From Bacillus sp. FJAT-52991 (GTDB lineage: Bacteria; Bacillota; Bacilli; Bacillales; Domibacillaceae), in contig NZ_CP147404.1 in the NCBI RefSeq assembly GCF_037201805.1, positions 3,578,501-3,642,500 of the forward strand: 64,000 nucleotides of DNA, read 5' to 3'. The notes beneath the pieces are model-generated. The model was not told the DNA's origin and searched no databases. It saw only the letters and a program-made list of their open reading frames with translations. This document shows positions 18,493-26,898 of this stretch, piece by piece (the first letter of the stretch is position 1; each line of letters starts with the position of its first letter). Made by a program: the position numbers and the translations under genes.

Positions 18493-19359
18493 TTACGATT
18501 TACTTGCTTCTATAAATGCATCAAATACTTTCCTATGAGTCTCATCAGATTTGAGCAGCATTTCAGGATGCCATTGCACACCTAAGACAAATCTTGAAGC
18601 GTCATCATACTCTATCGCTTCCACAATACCATCTGCAGCTTTGGCAGTGACCTTCAAACCATCGCCCAGGTGGCGGATTGCCTGGTGATGAATGGAATTG
18701 ACATTTATTTGTTTCTCATCAAATATCTTATGTACTAAACTCCCATCTTCAATGATGATATCGTGTACATGTGATGCCCATTTTTCAAGGCTGACGTGTC
18801 CCAATAGTTCTTCCCCTTCATAACACTTTTCAAGGTCTTGGTACAAGCTGCCGCCAAGAGCGACATTCATAATCTGTGAGCCGCGACAAATACCGAGTAT
18901 TGGAAGATTTGTCTTTTCAAGCGCAAGCTTCATAAGTGCAATCTCCATTCTGTCCCTTTCAATAACAGTTTTAGCGAACACAGATGCATCTTCCGTATTT
19001 AAATTATCTAAGGTTCCAAACAGTCCCTTGTTGTAATTCACTTCTTCACCATAAAACTCTGGATGGATATCATTTCCCCCTACAAACATGATTCCATCTA
19101 GTCGACTTAGAATACTTCTCATAGAATCTTCATCTTCAGTTTGCGGAATGATAATCGGTATGCCACCAGCTTGTTCAATCGCTTGAGTATCTGTGGACAG
19201 AGACATGTTAAACGGCACATCATTCAATCCGAATAAACAGCTTCCCACATATGTGCTTTTCAACGCTTCATATTGAGACTGCTCATTTTTACCTCCTTTA
19301 TCCAGCTTGGGCATGTAACTATAAATATAACTACTTGTTACTCCTATAAGTGGTTTCAT
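18493..19359 (-). CDS. Class I glutamine amidotransferase of the gamma-glutamyl-GABA hydrolase (PuuD, peptidase C26) type
   Basis: This 288-residue protein starts with PLIGVTSSY and has the nucleophile elbow GICRGSQIMNVALGGSLYQD and the distal catalytic His-Glu in GVQWHPEM. The Cys, His and Glu triad is complete. PuuD-type enzymes hydrolyse gamma-glutamyl amides such as gamma-glutamyl-GABA. Pairing with brnQ under a sigma-54 promoter suggests use of a gamma-glutamylated or amino-acid nitrogen source, but the substrate is not shown. The ATG at 19357-19359 follows AAGGAGG at the usual distance. Confidence 0.88.
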   Translation of the reverse strand: MKPLIGVTSSYIYSYMPKLDKGGKNEQSQYEALKSTYVGSCLFGLNDVPFNMSLSTDTQAIEQAGGIPIIIPQTEDEDSMRSILSRLDGIMFVGGNDIHPEFYGEEVNYNKGLFGTLDNLNTEDASVFAKTVIERDRMEIALMKLALEKTNLPILGICRGSQIMNVALGGSLYQDLEKCYEGEELLGHVSLEKWASHVHDIIIEDGSLVHKIFDEKQINVNSIHHQAIRHLGDGLKVTAKAADGIVEAIEYDDASRFVLGVQWHPEMLLKSDETHRKVFDAFIEASKS

Positions 19360-19390
19360 TCTTCTACCTCCTTGTGTATGTAATTACATA

Positions 19391-19408
19391 ATGCAAGAAT
19401 AATGCCAA
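19391..19408 (-). promoter_or_regulatory. Sigma-54 (-24/-12) promoter of the amidotransferase-brnQ operon
   Basis: On the minus strand TTGGCATTATTCTTGCAT matches the sigma-54 consensus TTGGCACN5TTGCA, with exactly ten bases between the invariant GG (19405-19406) and GC (19393-19394). Transcription would start near 19381, about 20 bases before the ribosome site. The sigma-54 activator is encoded immediately upstream. Confidence 0.85.
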
Positions 19409-19431
19409 CTCAAAATCGGCTGTTTTCCAAC

Positions 19432-19460
19432 AAAAAAATGAACCTCATGGGTTCATTTTT
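19432..19460 (-). terminator. Terminator of the sigma-54 activator gene
   Basis: AAAAATGAACC and GGGTTCATTTTT form a stem around TCAT, with T runs on both sides. It isolates the regulator transcript from the sigma-54 promoter just downstream. Confidence 0.85.
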
Positions 19461-19487
19461 CTCAAAGTGATTTTCAATTTAACAAAA

Positions 19488-21188
19488 TTAGCTGATTTTG
19501 AACTTTTTCATATAGCGATATAGGGTAGACAAGCTTATACCCAAACTTTCTGCAACCTTCTGTTTTCCCTGTGCCGTATGACCGTGTATGTTGAAAAGTT
19601 CCATCATTCTATTCTTCTTAATGTCATCTAGACTAGTTGATACAACTAGAGGATTGTTGGACAGTATTCGCCTTGCCAATGACTGAGTACTAATCTTTTT
19701 GCCTTCTTCAACGGCAACTGCATACTCTATTGCATTTTCCAGTTCACGAATATTTCCTGGCCAATCATATTGCATAAAGGCCTTAACCACCTGCTGGGAC
19801 AGCCCTTTTATACTCTTGTTGTATTTCCTGTTATACTTGTTTATAAAATGAGTGGCCAAAGGAATCAAGTCCTCCGTTTTAGAACGCAATGGTTCGTTTT
19901 CGATGACCATAACTGCCAAGCGATAGTAAAGATCCTCTCTAAACAGCTTTTTCCCGACCAACTCCTGCACATTCTTGTTTGTCGCTGCAATCACTCGAAT
20001 ATCTAGTTTCTTGGACTCAACGCCGCCCAGTCTGCTCACGCGTTTGTCGTCAAGCACCTTGAGCAGTTTCGGTTGCAATGCGATATCCATCTCCCCAATC
20101 TCATCCAGAAAGATCGTACCGCCGTTTGCTAACTCAAACTTTCCTGGTTTCCCATTCTTACTAGCACCACTAAAGGCTCCAGCCTCGTATCCAAACAACT
20201 CGCTCTCAATCAGGTTGCTAGGGATCGCTGAACAGTTCACCTCAATGAAAGGCTTGTCTTTTCTTACACTCTGTTTGTGGATGGCTTCTGCAATAACCCC
20301 TTTGCCTGTACCACTTTCCCCGAGAATCAGTACATTGAAATCATAGTCAGCCGCCTTTGAAATCATATCTCTCGTGAGCATAGAAGAATCGCTGCTCCCA
20401 ATGAAATCCAATTCATTGTAAGCAATTCTTTTCGCTGCCTTCCCTTCCTCCTCAACAGATTTCAGGAGATACATTTTTTCAATATGCCGTTCATTGGGAT
20501 TGATAATGGCCCTAGATAAAGAAAACCGGCCTAATCCATATTCATCATTTATCATAATTGGATGGTCATATCCGATTTCATTCAACCGGTCCAAATCGGC
20601 TGGATCAAAGATTTTCCTTAAGTTCATTCCCGACTTGCCCTCGAGCTGTGGTAAATTTGAAAACAGCACAGTATCATCAATGTTTGTCACTATGATGCTA
20701 TCACTAACATTCGCCATGAGCGTTTCCAAACGATGAACATTTGTGGTTTCTTTGAGTTTGAGCTTGATTGTTTCAACCATCTGGCTTAAAAACCTCTCAA
20801 AATCACTGAGCTTTGATTTCAGCTTCTGTTTTTCCTTATCTGTCACGGCAAACAGCGCAATGACACCAACTGCGTAGTCGTCGATAACTATCGGATAATA
20901 TAAAGTATGTTCCTCCATGCAATTTCCAAGTTCTTTGATTTCACACCCCTGGCACAATTCACTTTCTTTTGGATTGTACAGGTACAGCGGCTTTTTTTGT
21001 GCCATAACCTTATAGGTGACCTGATTTTTTGTAAAGGGTATGCCTCTTAATATATTCAAAGCTCCAGTACTAACTACCCGAATCAAGTTGTCATCAACAA
21101 CATAAAGATTGAGTCCAACGATATCTTTGACGGTTTGCACATAATCAACTAGAAATTTTTCAATATTGTATAGATGGTAATTGTTCAC
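19488..21188 (-). CDS. Sigma-54-dependent transcriptional activator
   Basis: The 566-residue protein has three parts. An N-terminal sensor of about 150 residues contains Cys79, Cys82 and Cys90 in ELCQGCEIKELGNCM and is followed by a PAS-like segment to about 250. The AAA+ domain has Walker A GESGTGKG at 290-297, the sigma-54 contact loop GAFSGA at 337-342 (Thr of GAFTGA replaced by Ser), Walker B TIFLDE near 358-363, and the NATNKN-like AATNKN. The C-terminus has a Fis-type helix-turn-helix (VAESLGISLSTLYRYMKKF). It probably activates the adjacent amidotransferase-brnQ operon. The Cys cluster may bind metal or sense redox state; this is inference. Confidence 0.93.
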   Translation of the reverse strand: MNNYHLYNIEKFLVDYVQTVKDIVGLNLYVVDDNLIRVVSTGALNILRGIPFTKNQVTYKVMAQKKPLYLYNPKESELCQGCEIKELGNCMEEHTLYYPIVIDDYAVGVIALFAVTDKEKQKLKSKLSDFERFLSQMVETIKLKLKETTNVHRLETLMANVSDSIIVTNIDDTVLFSNLPQLEGKSGMNLRKIFDPADLDRLNEIGYDHPIMINDEYGLGRFSLSRAIINPNERHIEKMYLLKSVEEEGKAAKRIAYNELDFIGSSDSSMLTRDMISKAADYDFNVLILGESGTGKGVIAEAIHKQSVRKDKPFIEVNCSAIPSNLIESELFGYEAGAFSGASKNGKPGKFELANGGTIFLDEIGEMDIALQPKLLKVLDDKRVSRLGGVESKKLDIRVIAATNKNVQELVGKKLFREDLYYRLAVMVIENEPLRSKTEDLIPLATHFINKYNRKYNKSIKGLSQQVVKAFMQYDWPGNIRELENAIEYAVAVEEGKKISTQSLARRILSNNPLVVSTSLDDIKKNRMMELFNIHGHTAQGKQKVAESLGISLSTLYRYMKKFKIS

Positions 21189-21329
21189 GATTAGCCTCCA
21201 ACATCATTCTCAAAATGAAAATCAAAATAAGAATAAAACTGCGCAACGTTCCTCATAAATATTATGTAGATAACATTATACCAAAATATACGCTTGCGCT
21301 ATCCATTTCATATAATCGAAGTAAAACTA

Positions 21330-21390
21330 AAAAAATAGGATTAAGTGCGAGCTGAATATTTCACAGATCATTACTTAATCCTGTTTTTTT
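21330..21390. terminator. Bidirectional hairpin downstream of the BNR-motif gene
   Basis: AGGATTAAGT (21337-21346) pairs with ACTTAATCCT (21373-21382), with seven or more A on one side and T on the other. It lies in the 320-base gap between the regulator start and the stop of the gene at 21512, and probably ends the latter's transcript. No other feature is visible in this gap. Confidence 0.7.
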
Positions 21391-21511
21391 ACATGATAAT
21401 CCTATATCTTCTATGGTGGGATCCGATGGTCTTATTTCTGTATAACTATTTTGATCATGACGGGAGAAGTCCGTCTAAATTTGGTTAATCAATACACGTG
21501 ATTTAATAATA

Positions 21512-22888
21512 TTAATTACTTGTAACCTCTTTTACATATTCCCATGTTTCTCCGTTATCTTTTGATTGATAAAGTGCACTACTATTACTGTTGTAATCTC
21601 CGTCTGCTCCTTGCCCGACTAACATATTAAGTACTCCATCTTTCTCATAAGGCATACTGGGAGAATCAAAAGGACTTATTATAGACTGTGTATACTCTAA
21701 TTTTACTTCGTGTGGTGTATAATTCACCTTGTTAAAAGTAGTGCCCCCATCATCTGTACGATATAATTCACCTTCATTACCAGAAGGTCTGGTTGCTCCT
21801 AAAAATCCAAGTTGATCATTTAGAAAAGTTATTCCTGATGGACCACCAATTGTTCCATTGAAAGGATCTTCATTAATAACCTCCCATGTCTCACCACCAT
21901 CAACAGTCATACTTAGTGAATAAAAAGAGCTACCTAATGCTTTATCTACGAAATTTAGTCTATAACCAACTTCTTTTGATAAGAAAAACTGTTCATTGTT
22001 ATTAGTTAACTCTTGTTGCTTCTCTTTAGAATGATCTTGAGTTGGCGTAGTATTTGATTTACTCCAATTTGGATCACCTATTAAGTGATATCTAGCAGGT
22101 ATGAGCTCTTCCTCTTTTCCAGAAACAAATATAGATACCGTATAGCCAATTATTTCAGAAGCTGCGTGTTCCAGCTTATGCTCCTTACCATCTTCATTAA
22201 TATTAATAATTCCTTCTGTGTTATATCCCCAATTTCTTTTTCCATAATAAACTAACCCGTACTTACTTTCATTCCACTGACTAACTGTTTGCTGAACTGG
22301 AATAGCATTAACCGTTTTAATTAGAGGTTCTACTAGTTTATCCTCATCATAATCGGCATCTGCATACCCATTTAGTCTTAAAGTAATATCTTGTGATTTA
22401 TTTTTATCATAAGCTATTAAGAAAGTTTCCTCTTTCCCATCCTCATTTTTCCCATAAACAAAAGTATCAAAAGATGTGATGGTTCCATCTGCATTAAATG
22501 TAAGCTTAAAATCACTTGCCATATATAATTTCTTTGGCAAAGGATATTCCTTATTTATATCTTCAAAAATACCTTCTACTCCATATTCATATATATTATT
22601 ATGTTCAAATTCAACTGATCTTTCATTTTTTAATCTTTCTATAGTCCACGCCAGCTTACCGCCATAATTTGTTGCACTTTTATAAATCTCTACTCCATAA
22701 AATAATGTGATTGCCACAATAATTACAATGGAGATGTATTTCCACGTTTTTGATTTTTTAGATTCATATTCTCTATCTTTTATAATTCTAATTGTAGTAA
22801 ATGTAATGATAGATATAAAAAATACGATACATAATAAAAAAATATAAAAATTATTATTAACTCTTCCATACATACATAATGACGCCAA
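21512..22888 (-). CDS. Membrane protein with BNR/Asp-box motifs (function unknown; start uncertain)
   Basis: From the TTG at 22888 the product is 458 residues. Two N-terminal membrane helices precede a large extracytoplasmic domain. Three Asp-box motifs appear late: DGGETWE near residue 328, DDGGTTF near 377 and DNGETWE near 442, suggesting a partial beta-propeller as in sialidase-like or photosystem-assembly-like proteins. Neither the TTG at 22888 nor the ATG at 22873 has a ribosome site. The frame stays open upstream for 29 more codons with another hydrophobic segment, to an ATA at 22973-22975 that lies six bases after an ideal AGGAGGG. The true start may therefore be 22975 with a non-standard or mutated codon. 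Confidence 0.7.
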   Translation of the reverse strand: MASLCMYGRVNNNFYIFLLCIVFFISIITFTTIRIIKDREYESKKSKTWKYISIVIIVAITLFYGVEIYKSATNYGGKLAWTIERLKNERSVEFEHNNIYEYGVEGIFEDINKEYPLPKKLYMASDFKLTFNADGTITSFDTFVYGKNEDGKEETFLIAYDKNKSQDITLRLNGYADADYDEDKLVEPLIKTVNAIPVQQTVSQWNESKYGLVYYGKRNWGYNTEGIININEDGKEHKLEHAASEIIGYTVSIFVSGKEEELIPARYHLIGDPNWSKSNTTPTQDHSKEKQQELTNNNEQFFLSKEVGYRLNFVDKALGSSFYSLSMTVDGGETWEVINEDPFNGTIGGPSGITFLNDQLGFLGATRPSGNEGELYRTDDGGTTFNKVNYTPHEVKLEYTQSIISPFDSPSMPYEKDGVLNMLVGQGADGDYNSNSSALYQSKDNGETWEYVKEVTSN

Positions 22889-22975
22889 CTCATAGCAAAA
22901 AAGCCAGTATCCAATGATTAATATTGGATTTGTTAATAATGATCTAAATATCCTTTTTGCCTTTCCCCTAAATAT

Positions 22976-23267
22976 GTGAATCCCTCCTAATCAAATTTAG
23001 TGATTATATTTATCTATATTGAGTATACTTTGTTTTACCAAATATTTGTATAATCCTTTGATCATCATATTATTTAATTACATACGAATTAAAGTTAAAA
23101 TACTCGGAATTAATATAGTAATTAAATGCAAATAAAAAAGCACTCCATCATGCAAAGATAAGTGCTAATTTCTTAATTATAATTTTTATTAAAATTATTC
23201 TGATAGACCTAAAACAAAAATTTACTGTACTCGTATCACAGATACAGTCTCTCAAATAAATGTTCTA
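22976..23267. other. AT-rich intergenic stretch
   Basis: An AGGAGGG ribosome site for the preceding gene lies at 22982-22989. Otherwise I see no supported gene or RNA. Together with the hairpin and the rlmH-end repeat that follow, the gene-free gap runs to 23629. Confidence 0.5.
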
Positions 23268-23299
23268 AAAATGCTTAGTGTTGGCACACTAAGCATTTT
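23268..23299. terminator. Perfect 13-bp inverted repeat (terminator-like)
   Basis: AAAATGCTTAGTG (23268-23280) is perfectly inverted at 23287-23299 around TTGGCA, with A/T runs at both ends. No gene ends next to it on the plus strand; it may insulate the outer edge of the accessory region. Confidence 0.6.
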
Positions 23300-23350
23300 A
23301 CATCAGGTTTTCATCTAAGATAAACAATTAATTTTTAAACTAAAATCACT

Positions 23351-23396
23351 ATCCGTTATTTATGATACGGTTCACCGTGATGTTTCTAAGTGAGAT
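23351..23396. repeat. rlmH-end repeat, fourth and most degenerate copy
   Basis: On the minus strand it contains GAACCGTATCATAAATAA, one base from the rlmH terminus GAACCGTATCATAAGTAA. Its outer part (CACTTAGAAACATCACGG) is only loosely like the other copies. It marks the distal edge of the third compartment. Confidence 0.7.
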
Positions 23397-23629
23397 TTTC
23401 TGTTTGAAATCTACTAGTATTGTAATAATGCCAATTTCCGACCCTGTTACTCCTTCGATTTTGGAAAGTCTAGTGCTTGGTATTTTAACTGATACTTTCC
23501 GCCGTCAGCAACTTCTGAATGATACAAAATATTTGAGTGATCGTTACTGATTTATTCAAACTTAACTTTCTAAGGAAATATTGCAGGTGTTTACGATTAG
23601 TTCACAACGACAAATCAATTTAAAAGAAT

Positions 23630-24586
23630 TTACTCACACACAATCACTTCGCGAGTAAATGACCCTTTTAAAGCAACAGCCCGGTCCATAATAACAAATC
23701 CTGTATTGATGAGAATTTCATCGATTGGTTCAACGGTCACTACTACGACTTTTTTAGTAAACCTACGCGCACTTCGGAGCATTTCGTTCTGCTCTTCGGG
23801 AGTTATGACAGAACACAAATTGTAGGGTAAATCGATAATCGCTACATCATATTCATTGGTGACGTCGCGGATATCTGCTAATTTCACTTCTCCAGAAAGC
23901 CCGAAATGTGCGATATTCTCTCTAGCACCTCCAAGAACAAGAGGGTTTCTGTCGCTTCCCACTATATCAATCCCCATAGATAGGGCTTCCACTAGTACCG
24001 TCCCAATTCCACAGCAAGGGTCAATCGCCTTGATCCCACTTGGATTAGGAATGGCGATATTTACAACTGCTCTTGCCACACGTGTATTAAGCGCAGTGGA
24101 GTAACTATTCGGCTTCTGTTGATGCTTAAACCAAACAGGTTCACTTTTAACATAATCACCGAATACCCATCTTCCGTTTACCACCATGACGCCAAACAAG
24201 CGCTTTGGGTGATGAAGATCTGCCTCACCATTAATATGTAATCCAATGTCCTTCTCAATAGCACGCCGGTTTTCAAATCCGGTCTTTTCAGTTTTCGAAC
24301 GGCCATCATTTTTTACATATATTACTTTAAAGGTTTCATTAGTCACTTGTATGGATGCTACTTGTTTGAGAAGATTTTGAAGGCTTTCCTCCTCATAGAT
24401 TACTGCAATTCTTTCTTTAATAAATGGACTTCGACTTGGATCAATCTTTATATGGCTTTCCACAATGCTAGTTTGAGGCTCACTCCCAAATAATGAGCGC
24501 ATTTCCAAAGCACATAATGAACGTTCCTCTTCATCACAGTTGTAAGTGTATATATAAGTCGTTAATTTTTTGTATTTACTATCCAA
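23630..24586 (-). CDS. THUMP-domain/TRM11-like SAM-dependent methyltransferase
   Basis: The 318-residue protein has an N-terminal THUMP-like region of about 150 residues and a C-terminal Rossmann methyltransferase. SAM motif I is DPCCGIGTVLVEA near residue 187, and motif IV reads DLPYNL near 250, typical of amino-methylating enzymes on RNA guanine. It belongs with TRM11/RlmL-like RNA methyltransferases, so a tRNA or rRNA target is likely, though DNA is not excluded. Translation starts at a TTG (24584-24586) after AAGGA. It lies in the third rlmH-downstream compartment with a GIY-YIG gene, separated from it by a terminator. Confidence 0.8.
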   Translation of the reverse strand: MDSKYKKLTTYIYTYNCDEEERSLCALEMRSLFGSEPQTSIVESHIKIDPSRSPFIKERIAVIYEEESLQNLLKQVASIQVTNETFKVIYVKNDGRSKTEKTGFENRRAIEKDIGLHINGEADLHHPKRLFGVMVVNGRWVFGDYVKSEPVWFKHQQKPNSYSTALNTRVARAVVNIAIPNPSGIKAIDPCCGIGTVLVEALSMGIDIVGSDRNPLVLGGARENIAHFGLSGEVKLADIRDVTNEYDVAIIDLPYNLCSVITPEEQNEMLRSARRFTKKVVVVTVEPIDEILINTGFVIMDRAVALKGSFTREVIVCE

Positions 24587-24616
24587 CAGTTTTCATTCCT
24601 TAATCTATCTAATGAG

Positions 24617-24658
24617 AAAAGGCAATAGGTATAATCTAATTTGAAAATACCTATTGCC
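24617..24658 (-). terminator. Terminator after the GIY-YIG gene
   Basis: GGCAATAGGTAT (24621-24632) and ATACCTATTGCC (24647-24658) form a perfect 12-bp stem, followed on the minus strand by TTTT. Confidence 0.88.
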
Positions 24659-24673
24659 TCTCCTGAAGAAGCT

Positions 24674-25030
24674 TTATTTATAAAACACTTTGTCTATATT
24701 GTACTTCGACTTGAGTTCATTAATAATATACGTTTCGTAAATTTCTCTATGAACAGGCTCTTCAATAACACAAACTGCAATTTTAGTGACTTCATCTCTA
24801 TGCATTTTGATTGGGGATACAGTATCCTCAAAATGCTTTTTAATTCTCGGTCTCAACTTCCTTGCTTTCCCAACAAATAATAGCTCTTTATTATTGTTAT
24901 AGAACATAAAAATACCACCCTTATCTCTAGGGATAAGATGAAAATCAGTAAACCCATAGATATTACTTAGCTCAGGATTATTCTGTTTAGCAATGGTAAC
25001 ACTTGGTTTTGGAATAGTTATGTTGATCAC
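24674..25030 (-). CDS. GIY-YIG domain nuclease-like protein
   Basis: This 118-residue protein is a single GIY-YIG domain: GGIFMFYNNNKELLFVGKA gives the GIY...YIG-like pair in the form GIF and FVG, followed by the conserved basic residue in LRPRIKKHF and the metal-binding Glu in IYETYIINELK. The two Tyr positions of the classical motif are replaced by Phe and Val, so catalysis is uncertain. Related small proteins occur widely in Bacillaceae without assigned function. It starts at a GTG (25028-25030) after AAGGAGG and ends at a strong terminator. Confidence 0.8.
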   Translation of the reverse strand: MINITIPKPSVTIAKQNNPELSNIYGFTDFHLIPRDKGGIFMFYNNNKELLFVGKARKLRPRIKKHFEDTVSPIKMHRDEVTKIAVCVIEEPVHREIYETYIINELKSKYNIDKVFYK

Positions 25031-25088
25031 TTACGTTCCTTCCTCCTTCAATATCTCTATAAATGCTATTATAACAGGAATTTAAGAA

Positions 25089-25136
25089 CTCAATCACTGA
25101 TGATACGGTTCTCCGTAACATATTTAATTGAGGTTT
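25089..25136. repeat. rlmH-end repeat, third copy
   Basis: On the minus strand it reads GAACCGTATCATCAGTGA, three bases from the rlmH terminus, preceded by an arm ending in ATGTTACGGA. A 22-base core (25100-25121) is identical to the second copy at 26783-26804. The rest of the gene-free gap up to 25353 holds only the transporter promoter region. Confidence 0.8.
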
Positions 25137-25353
25137 TTACATACTTTAATACCTACTGCAACCAATAGATTATCAACAGAAGTGTTCTTTCTTAAATAGT
25201 TTTCCACTAATACTGCAGCCTTGCAATCCTGGTAATTCATTAACCGCTATTTAATAAGAAAGAGTTTTTCTCGCAAAAATATTTTTGGTATGATGTTTAG
25301 GTTGTGTATTTACTATGTGACACATTTACATTCATCTAAGAAAAGAGGTATTT

Positions 25354-26550
25354 ATGCACCCCACAAAATTATCCAAGCAACATTGGTTGCTTATCTTAAC
25401 ACTTACTTTATTAACATTTGTTCTCGGGACCAGTGAATTTGTTATTGTCGGAATCTTAACAGATATTTCCTCAAGCCTTCATATAACAAATGCAAAAGCA
25501 GGCACACTTGTTTCTGCGTTTGCGATTACGTTTGCCATCGCCACACCACTCGTGATGTCAGCAACAAGTCATTTTCCAAAGCGTAAGTGGATGTTGTTTT
25601 TGATAGGATCTTTCATCGTCCTGAATGCTTTGTGCGTAATATCGACGAGCTACATCATGCTCCTTGTACTTCGGATTATGACAGCCATCGTAACAGGAGT
25701 ATTAATCTCTCTAGCCATGATTGTTGCAAGTGAAATCATGCCGATCGAAAAACGTGGACTTGCTATATCATTCGTTTTCGGTGGTTTCACACTTGCAAAT
25801 GTCGTTGGAGTGCCAATTGGTATTGTAATCGCCGAACGGTACGGCTGGAATGCCACTTTCATGTTAACCACTTTCCTAGGAGGATTGGCGTTTTTGGCAT
25901 CCTTTTTTGTCTTACCTAATAAACTCAGCCAAATACGCAGTTCGATACGGGATCAATTTTCTTTAATGACCAAGCCACGAATTTTGATGGCTTTTTTCAT
26001 TCCTGCTCTCGGATTTGGCGCAACTTATGCCGTCTTTACGTACCTTGTTCCTATCTTGAAGGGAATGGGAGCACCAAATCAATCAATTAGTTTAATCTTA
26101 TTTGGTTACGGATTCATCTCGATTTTCAGCAACATCCTTGCCGGTAAAATTGCCAGCCATAATGCCATTGGTCGTCTTCGGTTTGTTTTTCTCGTGCAGG
26201 CAGTTGTTCTGACAAGTTTATTTTGGACTACAAATCATTTTATTTTAGGACTGATAAACATTGGCTTGATGTCGTTAATGGCCATTCTCTTAACAACATC
26301 TACTCAGCTTTATTTAATAGACCTTGCCGGAATTTATCAGCCAAATGCAACAGGACTCGCTGCTTCACTTATGCCAGTGGCAAGCAACGTAGGTATCGCT
26401 TTTGGTTCTGCATTAGGCGGAATTGTATACCACCAAGGGAATTTAATGGATGTAACATTGGTAGGTGGGGTAGTTGCAGTCTGTGCAAGTCTGCTAACTT
26501 TCTTTAGCCATCACTTAGACCAAAAACAAAAGAAATCAGCTTTAAAATGA
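25354..26550 (+). CDS. MFS transporter of the DHA1 (AraJ/YdhP-like) type
   Basis: The 398-residue protein has twelve predicted membrane helices and the DHA1 start pattern LGTSEFVIVGIL with GTLVSAFAITFAIATPL in helix 2. The motif between helices 2 and 3 is present as SHFPKRKW. Relatives export sugars, drugs or arabinose-like compounds. It is the only plus-strand gene of the rlmH-downstream array, flanked by two copies of the rlmH-end repeat, so it is probably transferred cargo. The ribosome site is AGAGG, moderately strong. Confidence 0.88.
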   Translation: MHPTKLSKQHWLLILTLTLLTFVLGTSEFVIVGILTDISSSLHITNAKAGTLVSAFAITFAIATPLVMSATSHFPKRKWMLFLIGSFIVLNALCVISTSYIMLLVLRIMTAIVTGVLISLAMIVASEIMPIEKRGLAISFVFGGFTLANVVGVPIGIVIAERYGWNATFMLTTFLGGLAFLASFFVLPNKLSQIRSSIRDQFSLMTKPRILMAFFIPALGFGATYAVFTYLVPILKGMGAPNQSISLILFGYGFISIFSNILAGKIASHNAIGRLRFVFLVQAVVLTSLFWTTNHFILGLINIGLMSLMAILLTTSTQLYLIDLAGIYQPNATGLAASLMPVASNVGIAFGSALGGIVYHQGNLMDVTLVGGVVAVCASLLTFFSHHLDQKQKKSALK

Positions 26551-26612
26551 TAAGAGCAAACATACATGAGTGAAATTTATTCTAAAAACTATTATTGCTG
26601 GGATGGGTCTAG

Positions 26613-26732
26613 TACGGTTTAAATATTTCAGCAGATGGCGATAAATTTTCTTTCTTAAAAGAAGAGACAGTTACCTGTGAAGTAACTTACTTAAATGCAA
26701 CAGATACTTTAGTAGAAATACAGATCAAATAG
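26613..26732 (+). pseudogene. C-terminal gene remnant
   Basis: A 39-codon frame reads NISADGDKFSFLKEETV and ends EIQIK before TAG, with an in-frame TAG directly before it and no start codon or ribosome site. Its ordinary amino acid composition and the strong terminator right after the stop suggest the tail of a deleted gene. I do not recognise the family. Confidence 0.45.
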
Positions 26733-26764
26733 GCACATTTGCTTCATTCCTATGTGCCTATTTT
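26728..26764 (+). terminator. Terminator after the gene remnant
   Basis: AAATAGGCACAT at 26728-26739 pairs with ATGTGCCTATTT at 26752-26763. Confidence 0.85.
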
Positions 26765-26771
26765 AAAAAAA

Positions 26772-26820
26772 CTCATTTACTTATGATACGGTTCTCCGTA
26801 ACATGTCTAAATGAGGTTTT
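26772..26820. repeat. rlmH-end repeat, second copy, with island-end inverted repeat
   Basis: A 23-base stretch (26772-26794) is identical to the rlmH end at 29333-29355. The other half ends in TAAATGAGGTTTT (26808-26820), the exact inverse of AAAACCTCATTTA at the rlmH side (29328-29340). The copy is therefore itself a nested palindrome-like unit: an element end next to a target-site copy. Confidence 0.85.
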
Positions 26821-26898
26821 ATATTGAGGTACAAACTATTAATATACTTTCACTCTCTACCTAATAGCAAGTCTCTAATCATATTTATATATACAATA

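Noticed and set aside
18458-19487. T-box or other riboswitch upstream of the brnQ operon
   Set aside because: The leader is only about 20 bases and the promoter is a clear -24/-12 type; no T-box stem or specifier loop is visible.
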